From: Methanosarcinaceae archaeon
GTDB taxonomy: Archaea > Halobacteriota > Methanosarcinia > Methanosarcinales > Methanosarcinaceae
Length of the DNA: 10,346 nt
Reading direction: 5' to 3'
Assembly (NCBI GenBank): GCA_030655675.1
Contig: JAUSPM010000235.1
Span: 1 to 10,346 of the forward strand
Each line of letters opens with the position of its first letter. The stretch's first letter is position 1. Shown here piece by piece: positions 1 through 6,127 of the stretch. The notes under the pieces are model-generated. The model saw only the letters and a program-made list of their open reading frames with translations. It was not told the origin of the DNA and searched no databases. The translations under genes were made by a program, and so were the position numbers.

Positions 1-107
1 AAGCGGCAGAATCCGGCGAATTGGGCGACATTGTTGTGATCAACCTGTCAGGCAGAGGCGACAAGGACCTTGAAACCGTTATCAATCTCGAGAAAGGGGG
101 CAACTGA
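1..107 (+). CDS. trpB: Tryptophan synthase beta chain, C-terminal end (partial)
   Basis: This is the last 34 codons of trpB; the 5' part lies outside the window. The first full codon is at position 3 and the stop is TGA at 105-107. The tail contains DIVVINLSGRGDKD, the glycine-rich strand and loop near the C-terminus of TrpB that belongs to the PLP-binding region. TrpB joins indole to serine to make tryptophan in the alpha2-beta2 complex. The stop codon shares one base with the trpA start (TGATG), so the two are co-transcribed and probably translationally coupled, which suits subunits made in equal amounts. Identification rests on this motif and on the trpA neighbour. Confidence 0.93.
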   Translation, partial: AAESGELGDIVVINLSGRGDKDLETVINLEKGGN

Positions 108-892
108 TGAATATCACTGATAAGTTTTCACAACTTCGAGCACGCGATGAAAGCGCCCTCATAGCATACGTATGTGCAGGCGATCCCACACCTGATGCAA
201 CAGAAGGTATTGTACAGGCACTCATTCGTGGTGGTGCAGACATTGTTGAACTTGGATTACCATTTTCAGATCCGGTCGCAGATGGGCCGACCATTCAGGC
301 GGCATCAGGGAGAGCACTCTCTGCAGGCATGAACCCGGACCGATATTTCGAATTGGTGAGATCGTTGGATGTAGATGTCCCGCTTGTATGTATGACATAC
401 TACAACCTGATATTCAAGCGCGGAATTGAAAAATTCGTGCTTGATTGTATAGATGCCGGCATCAGCGGTATAATCGTACCAGACCTTCCTGTTGAGGAAT
501 CAGAAGAATTGGCAGAGTGTTGCACCAGGAATGACGTAGATCTCATATTCCTTATTGCACCCACGACCTCAGTAGATAGGATCGATATGATACTTGAGCA
601 TGGCTCGGGTTTTATGTATCTTGTATCCAGAGTCGGTGTTACAGGTGCACGCAGTGATGTTGCAGAATCCACGAGCAAACTATTATTACGCGTCAAAACC
701 GACATTCCAAAAGCCGTAGGATTTGGGATATCAACAGGAAAACAGGCAAAAGAGGTTGTTGAAGACGGTGCAGATGGTGTAATTGTAGGTTCTGCGTTTG
801 TAGATATCATCGCATCCGGCAAAGATGTGAACTCACGGCTTGAAGCGCTTGCAAAAGAGTTGAAAGACGGGATATTATCAGCAAAACGATAA
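107..892 (+). CDS. trpA: Tryptophan synthase alpha chain
   Basis: The 261-residue protein has the usual TrpA length and TIM-barrel sequence. It cleaves indole-3-glycerol phosphate to indole and glyceraldehyde 3-phosphate and passes indole to TrpB in the cytoplasm. The segment VELGLPFSDPVADGPTIQ carries the catalytic Glu48 and Asp59, matching Glu49 and Asp60 of the E. coli enzyme. The phosphate-binding end is seen in GFGISTGKQA and GVIVGSAFVD. The ATG at 107 overlaps the trpB stop, and an AGAAAGGGGG stretch just before the trpB stop can serve as ribosome binding site. It is the last gene of its operon: a T-rich stretch follows and the next gene is convergent. Confidence 0.97.
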   Translation: MNITDKFSQLRARDESALIAYVCAGDPTPDATEGIVQALIRGGADIVELGLPFSDPVADGPTIQAASGRALSAGMNPDRYFELVRSLDVDVPLVCMTYYNLIFKRGIEKFVLDCIDAGISGIIVPDLPVEESEELAECCTRNDVDLIFLIAPTTSVDRIDMILEHGSGFMYLVSRVGVTGARSDVAESTSKLLLRVKTDIPKAVGFGISTGKQAKEVVEDGADGVIVGSAFVDIIASGKDVNSRLEALAKELKDGILSAKR

Positions 893-901
893 TGGAAAGA
901 A

Positions 902-922
902 TGTGTTTGTTTAAATGATTTT
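902..922 (+). terminator. T-rich candidate terminator of the trp operon
   Basis: Starting about 10 bases after the trpA stop there are several T runs (TGTTTGTTTAAATGATTTT) without a strong hairpin. Archaeal RNA polymerase commonly terminates on such U-rich stretches. The position at the end of the operon fits, but the run is interrupted. Confidence 0.4.
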
Positions 923-938
923 AAAACCAATGCAACCA

Positions 939-1153
939 CCGCAGGCGGCGCGTTCCTTCACAACGAATCTACAATAAATTCACTAATAGACAATTCTGCA
1001 TCTAAACGTACTCAATAATTACACTCGAACTATATAATTCCATAAATTGTGAATCTACTCAACATTGATTATCCATGAGTGTCACATAAAACAATATAAT
1101 CGTCAGTTATGAGCCTGTAATTTATTGGTAATGTAGGATTATGCCGCCTGCGG
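939..1153. repeat. 11-bp inverted repeat (CCGCAGGCGGC / GCCGCCTGCGG)
   Basis: CCGCAGGCGGC at 939-949 is the exact reverse complement of GCCGCCTGCGG at 1143-1153. Each arm is itself nearly palindromic (CCGC, two bases, GCGG), so part of the match is built in. The arms stand out as GC-rich islands in an AT-rich spacer and could pair across it in RNA. They could also be two copies of a dispersed short palindromic element. Confidence 0.5.
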
Positions 1154-1172
1154 CGGATTGTTCACTCGGCGC

Positions 1173-1210
1173 TAAAAACAAACAATCAAAAAATAACAAA
1201 AAATAAAAAG
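1173..1210 (-). terminator. T-rich terminator of ftsY and the minus-strand cluster
   Basis: On the minus strand, beginning about 12 bases after the ftsY stop, there are five T runs in about 38 bases (CTTTTTATTTTTTGTTATTT and onward). This is the pattern of archaeal U-rich termination. It lies at the end of the long minus-strand gene cluster, facing the convergent trp operon. Confidence 0.6.
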
Positions 1211-1221
1211 AATCGCAACCC

Positions 1222-2277
1222 CTATTCGAACAACTGGTTCACGAACCATTCAGGATCGAACTTCTGTAGGTCATCATAGCCCTGCCCCATTCCAAGGAAC
1301 AGTATCGGTTTACCGGTGATATATGCGATCGAGATTGCAGAACCGCCTTTGGCATCGGCATCTGTTTTAGTCAGGATCGAACCGTCTATCGGGATCGCAT
1401 TATTGAATTGTGATGCACGTTCGACAGCATCGTTTCCTGCAACTGCTTCATCAACAAAGATCAAAAGGTCAGGCGGGGTTACACGACATACCTTTTTAAG
1501 TTGTGCCATCAGGTTGATGTTGGTATGCATACGTCCTGCGGTATCTGCAAGAACCACATCTATATTATGTGCTTTTGCATACTGGACTGCATCATATACA
1601 ACTGCTGCAGGGTCGCTGCCTTCCTGTTGTTTGATAAGTTTCACACCGACCTTTTCCGCATGTATTGCAATCTGGTCTATTGCACCGGCCCTGAAAGTAT
1701 CGCCTGCTGCAATGACAACCGAATAACCCATGTCCTTTAGCCTTTTTGAGAGTTTTGCAATTGATGTGGTCTTACCGGTGCCATTTATGCCAACAAAAAC
1801 GACATTCACGGGTTTTGGTGCATTTTTGATGAACTCGTCAAAATCAAAGATATTTGCAGACATTACATTGTAGATCGCATTCTTAAGAGCCTTCTCAACA
1901 ATATCACCTGTGTTGCAACCAATCTTTTTACTTGTACCCACAAGTTCATTTTTGACAGATTCAACAATTGCTTCGGCAACGGATACTGCAAGATCACTCT
2001 CAAGAAGTGCCATTTCCAGTTCCCACAGGGGATCTTCAAGATCTTTCTCGCTTAGGAAAACTTCGCGCTCAAATACAAGTGATTTTGCTTTTTGGGCAAA
2101 ACCAACCTTTGAAGATAATCTTTCTTCTGGTTTACTGCCCTTTGATCCACTGATGTCTTCTGCAATAGATTTTAAATCTACATGCACAGTTTCCTCAATA
2201 GGTACAGCCTTCTCATCGATCGTACTGCCAAGTGATTTTTTGAAGCCACTTAGTTTATCCTTGAGTTTATTGAACAA
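1222..2277 (-). CDS. ftsY: Signal recognition particle receptor FtsY
   Basis: The 351-residue SRP-family GTPase docks ribosome-SRP complexes at the membrane for co-translational insertion. A charged N-terminal A region (1-55) is followed by a helical N domain and then the G domain. The G domain shows GINGTGKT (163-170, P-loop), DTFRAGA (193-199, family insertion-box start), DTAGR (245-249), TKTDADAKGG (303-312, guanine specificity) and GMGQGYDDL (329-337). The short A region and lack of an M domain separate it from SRP54. The start is TTG at 2277: an in-frame TAG lies 13 bases upstream, no internal ATG precedes the N domain, and AGGGG at 2291-2287 can serve as ribosome binding site. It is the last gene of the cluster, after prefoldin alpha. 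Confidence 0.96.
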   Translation of the reverse strand: MFNKLKDKLSGFKKSLGSTIDEKAVPIEETVHVDLKSIAEDISGSKGSKPEERLSSKVGFAQKAKSLVFEREVFLSEKDLEDPLWELEMALLESDLAVSVAEAIVESVKNELVGTSKKIGCNTGDIVEKALKNAIYNVMSANIFDFDEFIKNAPKPVNVVFVGINGTGKTTSIAKLSKRLKDMGYSVVIAAGDTFRAGAIDQIAIHAEKVGVKLIKQQEGSDPAAVVYDAVQYAKAHNIDVVLADTAGRMHTNINLMAQLKKVCRVTPPDLLIFVDEAVAGNDAVERASQFNNAIPIDGSILTKTDADAKGGSAISIAYITGKPILFLGMGQGYDDLQKFDPEWFVNQLFE

Positions 2278-2297
2278 TTGATCCGTCCCCTAAGTGC

Positions 2298-2350
2298 AAA
2301 AGTTTTAAAAATTAAAAATCGAAAAAAAATGAAAATGTAAAATATAAAAG
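2298..2350 (-). promoter_or_regulatory. T-rich spacer between pfdA and ftsY with TATA-like box
   Basis: The 98-base gap between pfdA and ftsY reads on the minus strand as TTTTATATTTTAC (2350-2338) followed by repeated T runs. It could partly terminate the upstream transcript, carry a separate ftsY promoter (TTTTATATT resembles the archaeal TATA box), or both. The sequence alone cannot decide between these. Confidence 0.35.
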
Positions 2351-2375
2351 ATAGAGATGTATGATTATTCAGCGT

Positions 2376-2801
2376 TCATTGAGGTTGAGGTGCTTGCATT
2401 TTAGCAGCCTTGGCTTCAATTGCCTGTAAATTCTGTACGATCTGACCGAATGATGCATTCATTTGCTCAAGTATCTTACCAAGATGTTCACTGCGCTTGG
2501 TCAGTGTTTTTCTTGCACCATCCATTGTCTTTTCTACACTGATGCCTGCGCCAACATTTACAACTACTTTATCGACCTTATTCAGTTTAGCATGAATGTA
2601 TGAACCCGAGCCGATAGGAAGCATTGTCTCAACGCCATCCTTTGCATTTTTCAGTTCATCGATCGCAACAATAGCCCGCATGCAATCCTCTGCTGACATC
2701 TGAATTGCAGACATCTGCTGCTGAATCATCTCGGCCCGCTTCTGCAACTCCTGATGCTGCATTGCAAGATTCCTAATCTCCTGCTCACTGACCTCAGCCA
2801 T
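2376..2801 (-). CDS. pfdA: Prefoldin subunit alpha
   Basis: The 141-residue protein is one of two archaeal prefoldin chains. Prefoldin (alpha2-beta4) holds unfolded proteins at the tips of coiled coils and hands them to the thermosome. The sequence shows a long N-terminal helix (about 3-55) and a central beta-hairpin region (LPIGSGSYIHAKL and VVVNVGAGISVEKT, about 61-92). A C-terminal helix follows (about 95-135) and ends in a Gln/Pro tail. ATG at 2801 is preferred because it is preceded by GAGGCGTGAT and matches the MAEVS-type start expected of relatives. A GTG at 2810, three codons upstream, overlaps the L18Ae stop as GTGA and is a possible alternative. It follows rpl18a directly, so it is co-transcribed and probably translationally coupled. 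Confidence 0.94.
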   Translation of the reverse strand: MAEVSEQEIRNLAMQHQELQKRAEMIQQQMSAIQMSAEDCMRAIVAIDELKNAKDGVETMLPIGSGSYIHAKLNKVDKVVVNVGAGISVEKTMDGARKTLTKRSEHLGKILEQMNASFGQIVQNLQAIEAKAAKMQAPQPQ

Positions 2802-2806
2802 TGATA

Positions 2807-2983
2807 TCACGCCTCTACAATACTATCGATTTTAATTAGGGATCGCTTTATAGAATGTTTGCTACCGAATATGGAATACGCCTTCTCCTGTGCATTCTTC
2901 TCATTCTGGCTTTCTATGTTCTTAGTGAACTTTTCCCATTTTTGTCCTGCCTTGAATGTGCCTTTGACAACATAATTATTCAT
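2807..2983 (-). CDS. rpl18a: Large ribosomal subunit protein L18Ae (LX)
   Basis: This 58-residue basic protein begins MNNYVVKGTFKAGQKWEKFT and ends IKIDSIVEA, the pattern of the short archaeal L18Ae/LX proteins. It is a structural protein of the 50S subunit. The start is firm: AAAGGTGAT lies five bases upstream of ATG at 2983. The stop at 2809-2807 is five bases from the pfdA ATG. Its place between aIF6 and prefoldin alpha is the conserved euryarchaeal order, which supports the call for such a short gene. Confidence 0.9.
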   Translation of the reverse strand: MNNYVVKGTFKAGQKWEKFTKNIESQNEKNAQEKAYSIFGSKHSIKRSLIKIDSIVEA

Positions 2984-3013
2984 GTGAAATCACCTTTTAT
3001 TGATTAATAATTA

Positions 3014-3061
3014 TAAGTTTAATAATAAGTTTAATTGTAAGTTTAATTGTAAGTTTAATTG
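3014..3061. repeat. Four tandem copies of a 12-bp unit
   Basis: The unit TAAGTTTAATTG occurs three times exactly (3026-3037, 3038-3049, 3050-3061). It is preceded by a variant, TAAGTTTAATAA, at 3014-3025. The array fills half of the gap between the aIF6 stop and the L18Ae start, so it lies in the leader of L18Ae and prefoldin alpha on the minus strand. Replication slippage easily makes such arrays. No function is evident. Confidence 0.9.
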
Positions 3062-3086
3062 AATATAGCATCAAGTAGTGAACTGA

Positions 3087-3758
3087 TCATGATTTATCCA
3101 CTACATCGATTAATCCAAGTGCATCCTCGATCCTTCCAAGTTCATGCCCGGTAGTTTTAGAGCCAGCAACATAACCTTTTGAATTTGCAAGCACTCCGGA
3201 ACCAACGTGCTGTGAACCAAAATTAGATGTTCCGATACTCACTGGAAGTCCAAATATCTTTTCAAGATTCTCGATCTCAGCCTGAGTTACTCTTGGATGG
3301 ACCAACACTCCCTGGTTTGTGACCATGCCTGCCATACCAACAGTATTCAACCCTGCAATTGTGCCTCTGTACACATCCACGCCAAGTGTATCGGATACGA
3401 CTTTAATTGCCTCATTTGACATTTCCGAATGTACCAATGCAGCAGAATCGTTTGCTAAAACAATATTTCCAACCGCAGAAAGTTTCCCGGGAAGTGTATT
3501 CACCGGAAGACCAACTTCTTTCAGGTCATCAGGGTCTGCAATGTTTGGGATCAAAAATCCGTTTGAATTTCCACGGACAAGTGACCCAACGACTGTACTG
3601 CCACCGATCAAAACCGGTATAACCCTAACATCAAGAAACTTTGCAAGTGAATCACATACCTTTGATTGTGTACTAATTGGAACAAGTGCCACATCTTCCG
3701 TACATGTGGCAAATACTCCAATTACTGGATTGTCAAATATATTCAATGTTCGGATCAT
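3087..3758 (-). CDS. eif6: Translation initiation factor 6 (aIF6)
   Basis: The 223-residue protein starts MIRTLNIFDNPVIGVFA and has the repeated pattern of the five-fold pentein fold, with motifs such as GNSNGFLIPN, LPGKLSAVGN and GTIAGLNTVGMAG. aIF6 binds the large ribosomal subunit and blocks premature joining of the small subunit; it also acts in subunit maturation. The length is typical. ATG at 3758 is preferred over an in-frame TTG at 3764, although neither has a strong ribosome binding site. It starts 34 bases after the L31e stop, which suggests co-transcription. The 103-base gap downstream holds a tandem repeat. Confidence 0.95.
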   Translation of the reverse strand: MIRTLNIFDNPVIGVFATCTEDVALVPISTQSKVCDSLAKFLDVRVIPVLIGGSTVVGSLVRGNSNGFLIPNIADPDDLKEVGLPVNTLPGKLSAVGNIVLANDSAALVHSEMSNEAIKVVSDTLGVDVYRGTIAGLNTVGMAGMVTNQGVLVHPRVTQAEIENLEKIFGLPVSIGTSNFGSQHVGSGVLANSKGYVAGSKTTGHELGRIEDALGLIDVVDKS

Positions 3759-3792
3759 TATCAATTCTACTTTTTAACGGTTTACAAGATAC

Positions 3793-4059
3793 TTATGCAA
3801 GTTCTGCCTCAACCCCGCCGTCCTCGAATTTCGCTGCGCGAACCCGAATTGAACGTGGTGGTTTCTCAGTACCTCTTTCCCATATCTTCTCATTGATCGT
3901 CTTATCGATCTTAAGTTGTTCCGGGTCAGCTTTCATGTGCCTGATAAGGTATTTTTTTACGATCTTCATTGCACGGTTTGCTCTTCTCCATTGTGGTGCA
4001 TTCTTTGCATCACGGAGTGGAATAGTATAAACCTGCTCTTTAATTGCTTCTTCTGCCAT
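3793..4059 (-). CDS. rpl31e: Large ribosomal subunit protein L31e
   Basis: This 88-residue basic protein begins MAEEAIKEQVYTIPLRDAK and continues with WRRANRAMKIVKKYL and KPPRSIRVRAAKFEDGGVEAEL, the archaeal/eukaryotic L31e pattern. It sits near the polypeptide exit tunnel. Three consecutive ATGs and a GTG precede GCA. The ribosome binding site AGGTGAT (4070-4064) overlaps the earlier ones and is correctly spaced from the ATG at 4059, so that start is chosen; a start at 4062 to 4068 would add one to three residues. The ribosome binding site begins within the stop codon of L39e, so the two genes are tightly coupled. Confidence 0.95.
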   Translation of the reverse strand: MAEEAIKEQVYTIPLRDAKNAPQWRRANRAMKIVKKYLIRHMKADPEQLKIDKTINEKIWERGTEKPPRSIRVRAAKFEDGGVEAELA

Positions 4060-4069
4060 CATCATCACC

Positions 4070-4225
4070 TTACTTCACTTTCAAACTGTTTCTTCTCCAA
4101 TGTCTTCTCTTTGGATGGGTTGTGACCTTTCTTCCGGTCTTTATCATTACCCATGTCGGAACACGGTGGTTCTGCCTGTGGGCTTTTGCCAACCTCATCT
4201 TCTGTCCTTTTGAATTATGACTCAC
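4070..4225 (-). CDS. rpl39e: Large ribosomal subunit protein L39e
   Basis: This 51-residue, very basic protein lines the exit tunnel of the large subunit. It starts with SHNSKGQKMRLAKAHRQN and ends HPKRRHWRRNSLKVK, with the typical VPTWVMIKT middle. It starts with GTG at 4225, which carries AGGTGA five bases upstream (4236-4231); an ATG at codon 10 would cut into the conserved N-terminus. The TAA stop at 4072-4070 overlaps the L31e ribosome binding site. The gene is easily missed because it is short and has a GTG start. Confidence 0.93.
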   Translation of the reverse strand: MSHNSKGQKMRLAKAHRQNHRVPTWVMIKTGRKVTTHPKRRHWRRNSLKVK

Positions 4226-4300
4226 TAATCTCACCTACGATTTAATAATTTGTTAATAATATAAGCTGTATATCAAGGTTTGGACTAATAACTAGATTAT

Positions 4301-4308
4301 CCTATAAA
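4301..4308 (-). promoter_or_regulatory. Candidate TATA box for L39e-L31e and following genes
   Basis: In the 145-base gap upstream of L39e the minus strand reads TTTATAGG, close to the archaeal TATA consensus. The expected transcription start about 25 bases downstream would leave a leader of about 50 bases. Other TATA-like stretches (TTATATTA at 4264-4257 and TGATATAC near 4275-4268) lie closer to the gene. The choice among them is tentative. Confidence 0.3.
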
Positions 4309-4370
4309 TCATTAATCGATGATATTGTACGAGTTTTGATAACACATATACGGATATTTTCATATCAGTG

Positions 4371-4967
4371 TTACTTTACTCGACCGATCACCCTTGATTG
4401 GACATGTGAAGGAAATATATTATCAATTCCATCCTGCCCGATCCTTTGCCGTATCACTTCTCTCAATTCCGTTTCGTAATCGGCTTTTATGATCTCGTCA
4501 CTCTGACCTTCTTCGATCACAAGATACTGCTTGACAAGTGCATTGACAGCCGCACGACCATATCCGCGAAGAGGGCAGATATAATGTACACCATACCTGT
4601 CTTCAATGCTTCGAACCTGTGGATCCGTTAACAGAGGGACACGATCATCGCGCCGAATGCCATCAGCAATAGCCACCACGCCATCATCAGATGCAAGTGT
4701 TTCTACCGATTTGTGATGAATGTGATTTATTGCGTTTTTAGGAAATCCATCCTTGACAATGATATTGAATGCATTTTCCAGTATTTCGTTATCAAGCTTG
4801 AGAATCCTATGTGGAAACCCCAGTTCTTCGGCTGCTTTTTTAGCTATATCCCCAATTGGAAGGATTGAGAAACTGCAGGTCACCAGTTCAACATCAAAGA
4901 ACCGATCAAGCAGGATCGCAGATAGTGAACTATCTTTCCCGCCACTGAACAGTACCGATGCTTTCAT
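4371..4967 (-). CDS. PP-loop ATPase-like protein (COG2117 type)
   Basis: The 198-residue protein carries SGGKDS at residues 8-13, the phosphate-binding PP-loop of N-type ATP pyrophosphatases, followed by SLSAILL. ADGIRRDDR (101-109) is a likely second conserved active-site segment. Relatives in this fold adenylate a substrate, as in tRNA thiolation, asparagine or arginine biosynthesis. The archaeal COG2117 group has been annotated as a possible subunit of a tRNA thiouridylase-related enzyme, but I know of no proven substrate. Its constant neighbours are ribosomal protein genes, which suggests tRNA or rRNA modification (inference). ATG at 4967 has no clear ribosome binding site. The 32 bases upstream consist of an AT-only repeat, followed directly by the stop of the preceding gene. 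Confidence 0.85.
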   Translation of the reverse strand: MKASVLFSGGKDSSLSAILLDRFFDVELVTCSFSILPIGDIAKKAAEELGFPHRILKLDNEILENAFNIIVKDGFPKNAINHIHHKSVETLASDDGVVAIADGIRRDDRVPLLTDPQVRSIEDRYGVHYICPLRGYGRAAVNALVKQYLVIEEGQSDEIIKADYETELREVIRQRIGQDGIDNIFPSHVQSRVIGRVK

Positions 4968-5001
4968 AATTATAGTTATAATTATAATTATAGTTATAAT
5001 T
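4966..5001. repeat. Two perfect tandem copies of an 18-bp AT-rich unit
   Basis: ATAATTATAGTTATAATT occurs at 4966-4983 and again at 4984-5001, continuing three more bases. The unit is close to a palindrome. The array fills the whole gap between the PDCD5-type gene and the PP-loop gene. It covers two bases of the PP-loop ATG and two bases of the PDCD5-type stop. Confidence 0.92.
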
Positions 5002-5356
5002 ATACGCGTTTGATTGTTGTCTCACGCTTTTTTGGCTGCATCTGCATAAGGAGTTGCTTAAGTTTTGCATCATCGATCTTTGCCTGCAAGCGACCACTTT
5101 GTGCAATTCCTATCAACTGCGCTTCGATCTGTTCAACCAGATCTTTTCTTGACATCTTGAGCCTTGTCAAACGTTCACGCGCTTCAGGCGTCATGATCTG
5201 ACGGAGAATTGCCTGTTTTTGCGCATCCATCTCTGCTCTTGCCTGCTCCTGTTGATAAGCAGCCTGCATGTCGCCACCACCCATCTGCTGTGAAGCTTGT
5301 TGTTGCTGAAGCTCTGCAAGTCTTCTTCTTCTTAATGCATCAAGGTCGTCTGCCAT
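5000..5356 (-). CDS. PDCD5/TFAR19-family DNA-binding protein
   Basis: The 118-residue charged helical protein begins MADDLDALRRRRLAELQQQQ. A Gln/Gly-rich linker follows, then QKQAILRQIMTPEARERLTRLKM, the signature region of archaeal PDCD5 homologues, and a basic C-terminal tail. Archaeal members are small helical-bundle proteins with DNA-binding annotations and unclear cellular roles. GGTGA lies four bases upstream of ATG at 5356. The location directly after S19e is the conserved euryarchaeal arrangement. The family call is firm; the function is not. Confidence 0.93.
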   Translation of the reverse strand: MADDLDALRRRRLAELQQQQASQQMGGGDMQAAYQQEQARAEMDAQKQAILRQIMTPEARERLTRLKMSRKDLVEQIEAQLIGIAQSGRLQAKIDDAKLKQLLMQMQPKKRETTIKRV

Positions 5357-5420
5357 ACTGTCACCACGGTTTAATTGAAGATATGTCTGAACGGTATTGA
5401 ACTATATGTTTATTGATGTC

Positions 5421-5430
5421 AAATATATGT
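5421..5430 (-). promoter_or_regulatory. TATA-like box upstream of the PDCD5-type gene
   Basis: The minus strand reads ACATATATTT about 65 bases upstream of the PDCD5-type start, with a second TATA-like stretch (AAACATATAG) at 5410-5401. Together with the hairpin just upstream, this suggests that the cluster may have an internal promoter here instead of reading only from S19e. Confidence 0.3.
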
Positions 5431-5437
5431 TATGTCA

Positions 5438-5456
5438 CTGGTCGCGATGCGACCAG
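5438..5456. terminator. 8-bp perfect hairpin between S19e and the PDCD5-type gene
   Basis: CTGGTCGC, a three-base loop (GAT), and GCGACCAG form a perfect GC-rich stem 24 bases after the S19e stop. No T run follows on the minus strand, so it is not a classical intrinsic terminator. It could be an attenuator, an RNA processing or stability element, or a protein-binding palindrome. The structure is certain; the role is not. Confidence 0.45.
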
Positions 5457-5480
5457 AGTAGTTATTATATCAGGTTTAAC

Positions 5481-5930
5481 TTAATATTTAGCAAGTCCGG
5501 GGATCTTTTCAACAAGCTCATTCTTTGTTTCATGTGCTGTGTTGTCCATAAAAGACTGACCCGCAGGTGCAAGAATACGACCTTTTTTGAGCTTGCGCAC
5601 AAATCCGGCGGACTCAAGTTGCTGTAAGGATTCTCTTGCTATTGAACCGCTGCCCTTTGTTTTTTTGGATGGGGTTACGCCTTTATTCTTAACTCCGCCA
5701 TAGACAGATCGTAATCTTTCTACACCGATAGGACCTTCTGTATATACTGTACGAAGTACAGCAGCACATCGGGTGTACCACCAGTCAGCGTCAACAGGTG
5801 GCAATTCCTTGTGCGCACCGGTCTTTACATGAGCTGCCCACACAGGTGGGTTTATGTGCTCGTTTTCCTTAAGTTTCTCTGCAACATTTTTGATCATATT
5901 GTCTGCAGGGACATCGTATGCTGTTGTCAT
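5481..5930 (-). CDS. rps19e: Small ribosomal subunit protein S19e
   Basis: The 149-residue protein has the full S19e pattern. It includes MTTAYDVPADNMIKNVAEKL at the start, PPVDADWWYTRCAAVLRTVY in the middle, then VERLRSVYGG and SGSIARESLQQLESAGFV, with a basic KLKKGRILAPAG segment. S19e is a winged-helix protein of the small-subunit head found in archaea and eukaryotes but not bacteria. A strong ribosome binding site, AAGGAGA, stands before ATG at 5930. It is the first gene of the minus-strand cluster, and its own upstream region of about 200 bases contains TATA-like and palindromic elements. Confidence 0.96.
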   Translation of the reverse strand: MTTAYDVPADNMIKNVAEKLKENEHINPPVWAAHVKTGAHKELPPVDADWWYTRCAAVLRTVYTEGPIGVERLRSVYGGVKNKGVTPSKKTKGSGSIARESLQQLESAGFVRKLKKGRILAPAGQSFMDNTAHETKNELVEKIPGLAKY

Positions 5931-5959
5931 TTTATTCTCCTTGGAATTAGATTTAATTT

Positions 5960-5979
5960 GGCATTTGCATGCTTATGCC
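5960..5979. repeat. Imperfect 20-bp palindrome in the S19e leader
   Basis: GGCATTTGCATGCTTATGCC has outer arms GGCAT/ATGCC and a GCATGC centre; 16 of 20 positions are symmetrical. It lies 30 bases upstream of the S19e start. It could be an operator or a leader hairpin. Confidence 0.5.
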
Positions 5980-6063
5980 GTATTTATTAATGTGATCTAT
6001 AGTAACATATTACGGTGTAATTTGGACTCTACACGAAATTAAGTTTGATTAACATATCAGTTA

Positions 6064-6072
6064 GTATATACC
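6064..6072 (-). promoter_or_regulatory. TATA-like box upstream of S19e
   Basis: The minus strand reads GGTATATAC at this point, followed downstream by AT-rich sequence leading to S19e. A transcript starting about 25 bases further would have a leader of about 110 bases containing the GGCAT...ATGCC palindrome. Alternative weak boxes exist closer to the gene. Confidence 0.25.
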
Positions 6073-6101
6073 CTTTTCGGCAGTAAGTCATTATTGGGTG
6101 T

Positions 6102-6126
6102 ATTAATGATATATGCATCAATTAAT
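6102..6126. repeat. AT-rich inverted repeat after the purA stop
   Basis: ATTAATGAT and ATCAATTAAT flank a six-base loop directly after the purA stop codon, with one extra base in one arm. No T run follows. It may help define the purA transcript end, but it is weak because it is almost all AT. Confidence 0.3.
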
Positions 6127-6127
6127 T

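Larger units (their letters stand above)
893..1221. other. Convergent intergenic spacer between trpA and ftsY
   Basis: I see no gene in these 329 bases; the longest readings are short and AT-rich. The spacer has T-rich terminator stretches for each flanking gene. It also has two GC-rich copies of CCGC(AG/CT)GCGG in opposite orientation (939-949 and 1143-1153), which enclose about 190 bases of AT-rich sequence. Confidence 0.7.

Noticed and set aside
400..939. Long open frame on the minus strand opposite trpA
   Set aside because: It lies antisense to an unmistakable trpA, has Ser/Thr-rich composition typical of shadow frames and no ribosome binding site.
1316..2281. Several plus-strand open frames opposite ftsY
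   Set aside because: They are antisense to a complete GTPase with all motifs and show no recognisable pattern.
3014..3061. Possible CRISPR or iteron array
   Set aside because: The 12-base units are directly joined with no spacers, and there are only four. This is a simple tandem repeat with no cas or replication genes nearby.
3319..4030. Plus-strand open frames opposite aIF6, L31e and the gap between them
   Set aside because: All overlap genes with clear identity on the other strand and have no supporting start signals.
5397..5627. Plus-strand frame of 76 codons starting in the S19e/PDCD5 gap
   Set aside because: Most of it is antisense to the S19e C-terminus. It has no ribosome binding site, and its composition (Cys, Phe, Ile-rich) is unlike a real protein.
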